This document shows, piece by piece, positions 45,601 through 53,415 of a stretch of DNA of 64,000 bases. Within the stretch, counting starts at the first letter, position 1. The number at the start of each line of letters is the position of its first letter. A model generated the notes under the pieces. It made no database searches. It worked only from the letters and a program-made list of their open reading frames with translations, and was not told the origin of the DNA. Source of the DNA: CAIVVT01 sp963838205 (GTDB lineage Bacteria > Acidobacteriota > Terriglobia > Bryobacterales > Bryobacteraceae); contig CAWIQF010000001.1 of assembly GCA_963838205.1 (NCBI GenBank), positions 420,349-484,348 on the forward strand, written 5' to 3'. The translations under genes and the position numbers were made by a program.

Positions 45601-46648
45601 GGGGCACACCGGGTCGGGCACCTTCGAGCTGTCGGGGTTCGTCGCATTCGGAAATGAACTCAACTTCCGGCTGCAGGGGAAAGCGGCCAGCGTGCGGGTG
45701 AGGTACCCGGAGGGCGTGAGCACGCTGCTGGACGCCGACCTGGCGCTGGTCGGTTCGCCGGCGCGGAGTCTGCTTTCGGGGACGCTGACGATCGCGCGCT
45801 CGGGGTTCAACACGAAGACCGACATGGCGGCGGTGGTGGCGCAGTCGGGCAACCCGCTGCCGCTGATCGCCACGGACAACGAACTCCTGCGCAACATGCA
45901 GTTCGACGTGCGCGTGCGCACGACGCCGAACGCGACGCTGGTGAGCCAGTACACGCAGGAGGTGCAGACCGAAGCCGACCTGCGGCTGCGCGGCAGCCTG
46001 ATCAAGCCGGTGGTGCTGGGCCGCGTGCTGGTGCATCAGGGGCTGGTGCAATTTTTCGGCAACCGCTACACGATCTCGCGCGGCGAGCTGCTGTTTAACA
46101 GCACGGCGACTCTGGCGCCGTCGCTGAATCTCGATCTGGAAACGCGCATCCGCGGCGTGACGGCGTACATCAATGTTTCCGGGCCGCTGAACCGCCTGAA
46201 GGTGAATTACCGCAGCGAGCCGCCGTTGCAAGCTAGCGAAATTCTGGCGCTGCTGACGGTGGGGCGTGCGCCGGTGGCGCAGAGCACGGCGCTGCCGATG
46301 GCGCCGGGAACGGGCAATCCGGCGGTGACGGATGACAGCACCAACTCGCTGCTGGGCGGGGCCCTGAGCGGCGCCGTGTCGGCGCGCGTGGAGCGTTTCT
46401 TCGGCGCCAGCCGCATCAAAATCGATCCGCAGGTGACGGGCGTGGACAACATCCCGCAGGCGCGCATCACGGTGGAGCAGTCGATCTCGCCCGACGTCAC
46501 GATGACGTTCGTCACCAACCTGCACCAGGCGCAACAACAGGTGGTGCAGTTCGAATGGAACCTGAGCCGGGAGTGGGCGCTGGTCGCGGTGCGCGATGAG
46601 AACGGCATTTTCGGCATCGATTTTCTGTTCAAGAAGCGGTTCAAATGA
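42680..46648 (+). CDS. tamB: Translocation/assembly module protein TamB
   Basis: A 1322-residue inner-membrane-anchored periplasmic protein. The TTG at 42680 overlaps the previous stop (TTGA) and has GAGGAGG eight bases upstream, so TTG is chosen over the frame's longer start. One N-terminal anchor (VASVVLAAVALGVAAMLVL) is followed by AsmA/TamB beta-taco repeats. The C-terminal DUF490 domain includes RVLVHQGLVQFFGNRYTISR, GELLFNSTATLAPSLNLDLE and SPDVTMTFVTNLHQAQQQVV. TamB bridges the membranes and is implicated in lipid or protein transport to the outer membrane. Confidence 0.9.
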   Translation: MKRRWKVASVVLAAVALGVAAMLVLRSDWFLKQVRLKLVREIEIATGGKVEIGRFDYHWKTLEFEAGGVVLHGLEQRGQAPLLRARLIRLTLGPGTLFERRLDIRGLRIERPEVHIYVAADGTTNLPHPAGPRKGNTIENLLKLKIGAAEIVEGEAEVAARKIDFDGRLQGFESELRYAAKPERYETRLKIERIEVPGVPALGLEGELALEATRMRASRLLINVGQSWLSVEGALENFAQPSAAGHYRSEFDIRDLANGSLRAGKFKVAGDWRWSPESWRATAKARALGMVFTILGKPAEPISAEGTCEIVSSGIRCGTLTGSLLGGSLAGSGSWQSWNHLEIAGELTGVEVAHLRPIFDFLPPVWEARATGEASFNAAWRGGELSETVLGAKLKATPANGHWPLQAAVEFEYRQAGDTVRFGPSTLDTTTTHVSFEGLLDERLTVTLRTTDAKELEDGLRKGMQRDDIHLPFRLEQGTIEASGTLDGPLARPTVNGTLRATNVIYQDVKFDELEGAGLVAPEKLNLKNVRIRQGAAVSSGTVSASLSEWRIVGASRMDAALTLRKTDLEALSRALRLTAGVGGTMDATLRIQGTYDRPEATVEIDAPEILWRGEKIERVKGQIRFHNDGREVVEADLIADGARITGKGVYDHPSGTWASGRLEFNAHLTQMALSKLENLMAARPGLEGMLEAELAGAIRVNQGEARLESLSGRVLADQLTLEGAALGRVEALVRPETGRARIEINAVLEGVRVMGLATLGFDGDTVLEGQLEAPRLPLRLIRTITSAPAPGQTREPLPVRGFVEGELKGRIPLARPEEFTASASIAGVEIRPSSDQILDTQIDPSDLTLRNAGAIHIAADRNGVRLEAAKFTARDTDVTLAGSYAFNSRAPWDLHLTGAINLAVAGSFRPDLQASGTARLDATLRGPADDPQLSGRMTIANGSLFLKDVPNGIADASGTVYFERNRANIEKITGHTGSGTFELSGFVAFGNELNFRLQGKAASVRVRYPEGVSTLLDADLALVGSPARSLLSGTLTIARSGFNTKTDMAAVVAQSGNPLPLIATDNELLRNMQFDVRVRTTPNATLVSQYTQEVQTEADLRLRGSLIKPVVLGRVLVHQGLVQFFGNRYTISRGELLFNSTATLAPSLNLDLETRIRGVTAYINVSGPLNRLKVNYRSEPPLQASEILALLTVGRAPVAQSTALPMAPGTGNPAVTDDSTNSLLGGALSGAVSARVERFFGASRIKIDPQVTGVDNIPQARITVEQSISPDVTMTFVTNLHQAQQQVVQFEWNLSREWALVAVRDENGIFGIDFLFKKRFK

Positions 46649-46962
46649 GCGGCCGAAAAATGCGCCTGCGGGCCGTGGACGGGCGGCTCAAGATCGAGCA
46701 CAGCATCATCGACGGGCTGCGGCCGGTGCTGGAGCGGATGCTCGAGTGGGAGGAGATCCGAACGATCGTGCCGGGCGTGATCAGAGTCGTGCGCGACGCC
46801 CGGGGCGAGGTTAAGATGCGGGTGACGGTGGCGACGCAGAACGGCTGGAAGGCGATCGCACTGGCGGCCGGTTCGCGGCAGGAACTGTTCATCAGCACGG
46901 CGCTCGAGAAGATCGCGCTGGAAGGAATCATCGAAGCGGCGCTGGAAAAGCGCAAGTGGTAG
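46645..46962 (+). CDS. DUF2103-like small protein
   Basis: A 105-residue basic protein whose ATG overlaps the tamB stop by four bases (ATGA). The pattern IEHSIIDGLRPVLERML, IVPGVIRVVRD, and GWKAIALAAGSRQELFIST resembles the DUF2103 family of predicted metal-binding proteins; the assignment is from pattern memory. It ends at 46962 with no gap before the convergent peptidase gene's stop at 46963. Function unknown. Confidence 0.7.
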   Translation: MSGRKMRLRAVDGRLKIEHSIIDGLRPVLERMLEWEEIRTIVPGVIRVVRDARGEVKMRVTVATQNGWKAIALAAGSRQELFISTALEKIALEGIIEAALEKRKW

Positions 46963-49692
46963 TCACCGCGGCTTGACTTCCTGAGTGACGGTCTCGTGGG
47001 CGAGAATGTCGTGCTGGACGCCGAGCAGCAGGCGCTTGGGCTTCTGCGGCAGCAGCAATTGGAATGGTTCCGAAGTGCTGGCGCCCTGCACCGATAGACG
47101 GCCCATCCGCACCGGACCGGAGCCGAAATCGCCGTAAACCGGCACAACCATGCGGAAGTCGCCGGAGACGCCGCTCTGCGTGACTGCTCCGCGCAGCAGC
47201 AGTTTCCCGCCGTCCTGCGGCGCCAGCGAGTACTCCAGCCGGTAGCTCGGCAGATCGGTGCCGTGGATCCATTCCTTGAAAAACCAGTCCATGCGGCCGT
47301 CGCCGGTAAGGTCCATGCGCGGGGTCATGTGTTTTTCGACGATGCGCTGGAATTGCTCGGTGGAGGCGTTCTGGCCGTAGTAGGTCTTAACGAAATCCTG
47401 CATCATCTCGATGAAGCGCTGGTCGTGGGTTTTGGTGTCCTGCAGCATCATCCGGAGCATGTGCAGGACGTAGGCGCCTTTGGGGTAGACGAGGCCCCGG
47501 TATGCGCCCGCGGTGCGAAAGGTGTCGAGGCGCAATCCGGCCCAGACGGGGCCGGCGTCGTTGGGACAGATGCCGAAGGCATTCTTGTCCGTGATGTGCT
47601 TGCGCAGATGATCCCAAAACTCATTCACCTTGGACGGATTATGCTCGATCGTTTCGGTGAACAGTCCGGCCGAGAACTCGGCGAATCCTTCCGACAGCCA
47701 TTGATCGTGGAACGAGGCCCAGCCGACCATGTGGCCCCACCACTGGTGGGCGATTTCGTGCGGGGTGACCTCCTGGATGAACTCGCTGAAGCGGAACGTG
47801 TTGCCGCCCAGCAGACTCCATCTCTGGGTGGCGTCGAGAAAGGCGCTGACCGGCAGGTAGACCAACGTCGGCCAGGACTGGCCGAAGTTGAACGCCGGCT
47901 GTTGGGTAATGGCGATTCGTCCATACGGCGCCGGGCCAAAATAGGTTTGGTAAAGGCGGATGGAATTGGTTGCGTCGACGAGCGCATTCTGCGCCATCGC
48001 CGAGGGGGTCATCGATCCGAGGCCGCGATCGCGGAGGTAACCGGGCACTTCCGTGGTCGCGTAGACCTCAATCTGGTACTTCGTCTGCGGATCGGTCTGC
48101 TCCTTCTTCAGATAGCGGCCGAAGTTGAAACCCGCCACCGCCAGCGGTATGTCCGACGTCCAATGCGAGGCGTTGAAGCCGCCTTCCTTCCACTCCTTGT
48201 CGAGCTTGCCCACGGCGACCAGCGTGTATTGCTTCGGGAATTTGAAGTTGAGGTCGAAGGTGGAGCGGTCGCCGAAAGCATTCAGGCTGGGATACCAACT
48301 GGTGCGGGCCTCGACCGAGAAATTGCCCGAACCCTCGTCATGCACAACCTTGTTGCCTTCGTATTCGATTTTGACCTTATAGCGTTCGCCCGTCTTCAGC
48401 CGCTCGGGCCAGATGACATAGAACGATCCGTCGTGCTTGCGCCCTTCCTGGATGTAGGGGATCTCGCGGTTCGCGGCGCTGACGCGCGTCACGCGCAACG
48501 AAGGCAGCAGGCCAAACTTGATCACGCGTTCGCCGTCGATCACCGGCGTGAAGGTGAGATCCGCGACCGCGGCCAGCCGTTCGTTGCCGCCGATCACGGT
48601 CTCGATGGCGTAATGCTCGGGATGCACGGAGCGCTTGTCCTCGTTGGAGCTGGCCACGCCGCGCCGGTACTCCGGCTCGAGGTGCGCGAGGTACCAGATA
48701 CCCTCCTCCTTGCCCCCCGCGTCGACGTTCATCACGGCCACTTCTTCCGGCGCCAGCAGGCCCAGCAGGGCGCCGCGCGGGCGCACCTCGAAACGCAGGT
48801 CCGAATGTTTTTTGCCGATGATGTAGGCGTTGAAGAAGCCGGCCGGCCGGGGGTTGTAGAGGTCGGCCAGAACGTCGGCGTCGACGTTGTCCATCGACTC
48901 GTCGGTGAGGAGGCTTTCCAGCATACTGCGCGGTTGCTCCTGGCGCTGGCGCAGCCGTTCGCGCGTCTCCTTGAGCGCCTGCATCTCCGGGGCGCCGCTG
49001 GCGGGCTGCGCTTTTTGCGAGATTTCACGGTACGTGTCGTCGGTGAAAACGAGCGCCAGCCGGTTGATTTCCTCATGGATGGAATCCTGGCCCGTGATGC
49101 GGCGCAGAGACTCGATCTCGCTTGTGGGCAGGGGCGCGAGGGTGAACTCGCCCTGGCCGGAAAAGGACGCCATGGTCACGCGGCCCAGCAGCGGAGGCGA
49201 GAAACTGATGCGCCCGGCGTGCAACGTGAGCACGCCGCGGTCGCGCTGGATCTTGAGTTCGTTGACGGTGTAGGTTTCCACGGTTCCGGCATCGCGCAGC
49301 GCGCGATAATTGGGGTCGCTGTTGGCCAGCGCCCCGGCCTTGGAGGTGACTTCGATCTCTTCCTTGCCCGGTGCGAGGGCCAATGCAATCGCGATCTCCA
49401 GTGGCTGTGCTTCCGCGATCACAATCGCGCGCTCGACGGGGCTGAATCCGCTCAACGTGATCCGCAGCGTATATTCGCCGGCCGCGAGAGCGCTGAATTG
49501 GGCCTTTCCATCCGGCCCGGTTTTCGCAGTAACGGCAGCGTTCGAGCCTGCGCGCAACTCCACCAGCGCGCCAGGGGCGGGAGCGCCGCTCGGATCGGAC
49601 ACTTTCACCGTGAGAACCGCCGAGTCCGCGCCAAGACAGGCGGCGCAACAGAGTGCAGAAAGGACCAGGGTTATAAAAAAGTTTCGGGACAT
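46963..49692 (-). CDS. M1-family metallopeptidase with N-terminal carboxypeptidase-regulatory-like domain
   Basis: A 909-residue exported zinc peptidase. After the signal peptide (NFFITLVLSALCCAACLG), residues 25-105 form a carboxypeptidase-regulatory-like beta domain (LTVKVSDPSGAPAPGALVEL, GEYTLRITLSGFSPV). A middle region is followed by the M1 catalytic domain with HEIAHQWWGH (H645, E646, H649) and the third ligand E668 in LSEGFAEFS, exactly 18 residues after H649. The C-terminus ends in another beta domain. The front domain is unusual for M1 enzymes and common in acidobacterial receptors. Confidence 0.88.
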   Translation of the reverse strand: MSRNFFITLVLSALCCAACLGADSAVLTVKVSDPSGAPAPGALVELRAGSNAAVTAKTGPDGKAQFSALAAGEYTLRITLSGFSPVERAIVIAEAQPLEIAIALALAPGKEEIEVTSKAGALANSDPNYRALRDAGTVETYTVNELKIQRDRGVLTLHAGRISFSPPLLGRVTMASFSGQGEFTLAPLPTSEIESLRRITGQDSIHEEINRLALVFTDDTYREISQKAQPASGAPEMQALKETRERLRQRQEQPRSMLESLLTDESMDNVDADVLADLYNPRPAGFFNAYIIGKKHSDLRFEVRPRGALLGLLAPEEVAVMNVDAGGKEEGIWYLAHLEPEYRRGVASSNEDKRSVHPEHYAIETVIGGNERLAAVADLTFTPVIDGERVIKFGLLPSLRVTRVSAANREIPYIQEGRKHDGSFYVIWPERLKTGERYKVKIEYEGNKVVHDEGSGNFSVEARTSWYPSLNAFGDRSTFDLNFKFPKQYTLVAVGKLDKEWKEGGFNASHWTSDIPLAVAGFNFGRYLKKEQTDPQTKYQIEVYATTEVPGYLRDRGLGSMTPSAMAQNALVDATNSIRLYQTYFGPAPYGRIAITQQPAFNFGQSWPTLVYLPVSAFLDATQRWSLLGGNTFRFSEFIQEVTPHEIAHQWWGHMVGWASFHDQWLSEGFAEFSAGLFTETIEHNPSKVNEFWDHLRKHITDKNAFGICPNDAGPVWAGLRLDTFRTAGAYRGLVYPKGAYVLHMLRMMLQDTKTHDQRFIEMMQDFVKTYYGQNASTEQFQRIVEKHMTPRMDLTGDGRMDWFFKEWIHGTDLPSYRLEYSLAPQDGGKLLLRGAVTQSGVSGDFRMVVPVYGDFGSGPVRMGRLSVQGASTSEPFQLLLPQKPKRLLLGVQHDILAHETVTQEVKPR

Positions 49693-49797
49693 TATAGGAT
49701 TCCAAAGATCTCGATTATCTCCCGGGAATATGGGTCCCGGCGAATGAATTAATTAAGAATCTAACAATGAATGATCTTGTGATCAAGAATCGGCGTT

Positions 49798-50532
49798 CTA
49801 CACCCGGCCGATGTGCAGGGCCACGACGCCGAATGTCAGGCGCTCGAACTCAACGCTGGAGTAGCCGGCGGCGCGCATTTCTTCCGCCAGCGCTTCGGCG
49901 CCGGGGAACTTACTGACCGACTCCGGGAGATATGTGTAGGCGTCGCCGGCGCCCGAGATCAACGCGCCGACGCGCGGCAGGATGCGGGTGGAATAGAAGC
50001 TGTAGAAACGGGCGAGAATCCGGTGCGGCGGCTGGGAGAATTCGAGAATGGCGAGCATCCCGCCGGGACGGAGAACGCGCCGCAACTCCTCGAGACCGTG
50101 GCGGTAGTTCGCGAAATTCCGCAGGCCGAAAGCGATCGTGATCAGGTCGAAAGAGGCATCCGCGAGCGGAAGCCGCAGGGCGTCCGCCTCGAACACGACG
50201 GCCGGCCGGCGGACGATTTTGCGGCGGGCCGCGACCAGCATGGGATGGCAAAAATCGGCGCCGTAGACCGGGCCGTCACGGCGGGCGGCGAGCGCGAGCA
50301 GGAGGTCGCCGGTGCCGCAACACAGGTCGAGCACGCGCGCCTGGGGCTGACGCAGAACCTCGGAAACGCGCCGGGCCGTGCGCGCCCGCCAGAAGCGGTC
50401 CAATTGAAAAGAAAGCAGATGATTTAGCAGGTCATAGCGCCGGGCCACGCGGCCGAACATGCCGCGCACCCAGCGCGAGGCCTGTTCCTCGTTTGCCATC
50501 CCGGGAGGCGTGGTGCCCCGCGCCAAGTTCAT
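49798..50532 (-). CDS. ubiE: Demethylmenaquinone/ubiquinone methyltransferase
   Basis: A 244-residue class I SAM methyltransferase. UbiE/MenG signatures: FGRVARRYDLLNHLLSF, VLDLCCGTGDLLLALAAR (SAM site), DLITIAFGLRNFANY and RVLRPGGMLAILEFSQP. In an acidobacterium the likely product is menaquinone, so menG would be the equivalent name. The start overlaps the aroB stop by four bases, so the two are probably co-translated. Length is normal. Confidence 0.9.
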   Translation of the reverse strand: MNLARGTTPPGMANEEQASRWVRGMFGRVARRYDLLNHLLSFQLDRFWRARTARRVSEVLRQPQARVLDLCCGTGDLLLALAARRDGPVYGADFCHPMLVAARRKIVRRPAVVFEADALRLPLADASFDLITIAFGLRNFANYRHGLEELRRVLRPGGMLAILEFSQPPHRILARFYSFYSTRILPRVGALISGAGDAYTYLPESVSKFPGAEALAEEMRAAGYSSVEFERLTFGVVALHIGRV

Positions 50533-51602
50533 TTGAGGACCTTCCGGAGGGCCTCGATCACCAGGCTATCATCCAGACCTGAAACGACTTCGGTGCTTCC
50601 GATCGCGGTCGCGAGGACAAAATGGACGGTGCCACGAAGGGTCTTCTTGTCCTGGGCCAGGCGCGCCAGCAGGCGTTCGGGCAGGAGGTCCGCCGCGGAC
50701 GGAAGCGGCCCATATAGGTTCACGGAATCAACAATTTGCCGGGCAACTTCGGCACTGCAACGGGCTGCCAGGAGGGACAGCCACGCCGCCGCCTGCATGC
50801 CCAACCCAACCGCCTCGCCGTGCAGGTAACGCGTGTATCCGGTTTCGGCTTCGATGGCGTGGCCCACCGTGTGGCCGAAGTTGAGGATGCGGCGCAAACC
50901 GTGTTCTTTCTCGTCCGTGGAGACGACCTCGCACTTGATACGCACGGACTCGGCGATCATCCGCTCGACGAGGGCCGGCTCGCGCAGCAGGACTGGCCCG
51001 GGATCGTCGGCCAGAAGATGGAACAGCGGCTGGTTGCGGATGACGCCGCATTTCAGAACCTCGAACAGTCCGGCGCGGTACTCGCGATCGGGCAGACTGG
51101 CAAGCAGCGAGGGATCGGTCAGAACTGCCAGCGGCTGGTGGAACGCGCCAATTAAGTTCTTGCCGGACTGAAGATTAGCGCCGGTCTTGCCGCCTACGCC
51201 GGCGTCCACCTGGGCCAGCAGCGTGGTGGGGACGGAGAGGAACGGGACGCCGCGCATGAAGATCGCCGCCAGGAAACCGGCGAGGTCGGTAACGATGCCG
51301 CCGCCGAAGCCGATGACGACGCTGGAGCGGTCGCCGCCCAGAGCGACCAGTTCCTCGGCCAGCGCTTCGACCGCGGCCAGCCGCTTGTGCTCCTCGCCGC
51401 CGGGGAAGAACAGCGTGTGAAACTCCCGGCCGGCCAGGGCCGAGATGAATTCCTGGCCGTACAGCTCCCACACATCGCGGGTGGTCACCGTGAACAGCTT
51501 TCCCGCGCGCTCGGGGAGGAACTCCGGCAGGCGCGCCAGCGCCCCGCGTTCCACGATGGCCTCATACTGGCGCGAGGCCGTGGTAACTACGAAGGAAGGC
51601 AT
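50529..51602 (-). CDS. aroB: 3-dehydroquinate synthase
   Basis: A 357-residue NAD- and metal-dependent enzyme of the shikimate pathway. Start at ATG 51602 (MPSFVVTTASRQYEAIVERG); a much longer frame upstream is antisense to nadB and was dropped. Motifs: FFPGGEEHKRLA, VIGFGGGIVTDLAGFLAA, VDAGVGGKTGANLQSGKN, and the metal ligands in LNFGHTVGHAIEAETGY and LHGEAVGLGM. Shikimate-derived chorismate feeds menaquinone, which fits with co-transcription with ubiE/menG. Confidence 0.95.
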   Translation of the reverse strand: MPSFVVTTASRQYEAIVERGALARLPEFLPERAGKLFTVTTRDVWELYGQEFISALAGREFHTLFFPGGEEHKRLAAVEALAEELVALGGDRSSVVIGFGGGIVTDLAGFLAAIFMRGVPFLSVPTTLLAQVDAGVGGKTGANLQSGKNLIGAFHQPLAVLTDPSLLASLPDREYRAGLFEVLKCGVIRNQPLFHLLADDPGPVLLREPALVERMIAESVRIKCEVVSTDEKEHGLRRILNFGHTVGHAIEAETGYTRYLHGEAVGLGMQAAAWLSLLAARCSAEVARQIVDSVNLYGPLPSAADLLPERLLARLAQDKKTLRGTVHFVLATAIGSTEVVSGLDDSLVIEALRKVLK

Positions 51603-51680
51603 AGCTTTCTTGTAGCACGCGCGCTTGGAGCACGGCGCCGCCCCGCGGATGGGGCATGCCGCGGGCCATGGAGTTGTAGC

Positions 51681-53243
51681 ATGGATGGTATTACTGGCGT
51701 TGTCGAACAAGTAGATACGGACTTTCTGGTGGTCGGGGCCGGGGTGGCGGGGCTGCGCGCGGCCATCGAACTGGCGGCTTTCGGACGCGTTCTGGTGGTG
51801 GCCAAGGACAGTCTGAAGGAATCCTCCTCCCAATACGCGCAAGGCGGCATCGCGGCCGCGCTGGCCGACGACGACGAGATTTCGCTGCACGAATCGGACA
51901 CGATCGCGGCGGGGGCCGGGCTGTGCAACGTCGAAGCCGTGCACGTGCTGGTGGAAGAAGGGCCGGCCGAAGTGCGGCGGCTGATCGAGTGGGGCGCGGA
52001 CTTCGACCGCGACGGCGATAAGCTGCTGTTCGCCCGCGAAGGCGCGCACAGCCGGAGCCGGGTGTTGCACGCGCACGGCGATTCGACTGGACGCGAGATT
52101 GCGCGGACGCTGTACCGGCAAGCGGCGCAAATGCCGACGGTGGAATTCCATAGCTTTGCGAGCGTGCTGGACCTGCTGGTGGACGACGGCCGGGTATGCG
52201 GTGCGCTGGCGTGCGAGGAGCGGATCAAGCGGCAGGTGCGGATCCGGGCGGGCGCGGTGCTGCTGGCGACGGGCGGGATGGGCTGCGTCTTCAGGGACAC
52301 GACGAATCCGGACGTGGCCACGGGCGACGGTGTGGCGGCAGCCTGGCGCGCGGGCGCGGTGGTGAGCGACCTGGAATTCATTCAATTTCATCCGACGGCG
52401 CTGCACGTGGCCGGCGCGCCGCGCTTTCTGCTGTCGGAAGCGCTGCGCGGCGAAGGCGCGTATTTATTGAATTCGAAGGGCGAACGCTTCATGGAGCGGT
52501 ACCACCCGCTGAAGGAACTGGCGCCGCGCGACGTGGTTTCGCGGGCGATTGTGGCGGAGATGGGCCGAGACCAGGCGCCGCACGTTCGGCTGGACCTTTC
52601 GCACCGCGGCGCGGATTTCGTGAAGCAGCGATTCCCGCGCATTCACGCGACGTGCCTGGCGCTGGGTATCGATCTCGATCTGGAGGCGGCGCCGATAGCT
52701 CCGGCGGCACACTACGCCATGGGCGGCGTGGCAACGGATCTGGCGGGACGGACGACGCTCGAAGGCCTGTATGCGGCTGGGGAAGCAGCCTGCACGGGCG
52801 TGCACGGGGCCAACCGGCTGGCGAGCAACTCGTTGCTGGAGGGACTCGTGTTCGGGGCGCGCGCCGCGCGGACGATGTCCGCGGAAATCCAGCCAACGCG
52901 TCGCGGCGGCGGCCTGCCGGAGGCGTTCCAACTGCTGGCGATCGAGGCAGCGGAGATCCGGCGGATGGCGAGCGATTACTGCGGTATTCTGCGATGCGGG
53001 GACGGTCTGAGAGAGGCGATCCGGCGGCTGGACGCGGTGCCGCGGTCGGAAGCTCCACTGCTGACGCGCGCGCAATCGGAGTTGCGCAATGTGCACGCGC
53101 TGGCGGGCCTGATCGCCCGCTCGGCACTGGCGCGAGAGGAGAGCCGGGGCGCGCATCAGCGCACCGATTTCCCGGAGACCGCGCCCCGATTCGCGCGTCA
53201 TTCGCGCTTGCAGCGAGAGGCCGATGCGGTCGAGTTTTTGTGA
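51681..53243 (+). CDS. nadB: L-aspartate oxidase
   Basis: A 520-residue flavoprotein making iminoaspartate for NAD synthesis. The start at ATG 51681 (MDGITGVVEQVDTDFLVVGA) lies 79 bases from the divergent aroB start. The FAD motif VVGAGVAGLRAAIELA, SSSQYAQGGIAAAL, EFIQFHPTALHVAGAPRFLL and HYAMGGVATDLAGRT are all present, as is GANRLASNSLLEGLVFG. The C-terminal helical bundle is complete. No nadA or nadC is adjacent. Confidence 0.94.
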   Translation: MDGITGVVEQVDTDFLVVGAGVAGLRAAIELAAFGRVLVVAKDSLKESSSQYAQGGIAAALADDDEISLHESDTIAAGAGLCNVEAVHVLVEEGPAEVRRLIEWGADFDRDGDKLLFAREGAHSRSRVLHAHGDSTGREIARTLYRQAAQMPTVEFHSFASVLDLLVDDGRVCGALACEERIKRQVRIRAGAVLLATGGMGCVFRDTTNPDVATGDGVAAAWRAGAVVSDLEFIQFHPTALHVAGAPRFLLSEALRGEGAYLLNSKGERFMERYHPLKELAPRDVVSRAIVAEMGRDQAPHVRLDLSHRGADFVKQRFPRIHATCLALGIDLDLEAAPIAPAAHYAMGGVATDLAGRTTLEGLYAAGEAACTGVHGANRLASNSLLEGLVFGARAARTMSAEIQPTRRGGGLPEAFQLLAIEAAEIRRMASDYCGILRCGDGLREAIRRLDAVPRSEAPLLTRAQSELRNVHALAGLIARSALAREESRGAHQRTDFPETAPRFARHSRLQREADAVEFL

Positions 53244-53415
53244 CCGGGAGGCCACGCGCGCGATCACGCCACGTCGCGATCGCGGTGCAACTCGCGGGCC
53301 ACGAACGGCGCGGCGTGCCCATGGCAGCGAGCGATATACCGGCAATCCTGGACAATCGGACCGGAATCCCCATAACCACACCGGCGCCTGGGCGCGGTGA
53401 GATTCGAGGTAACTT

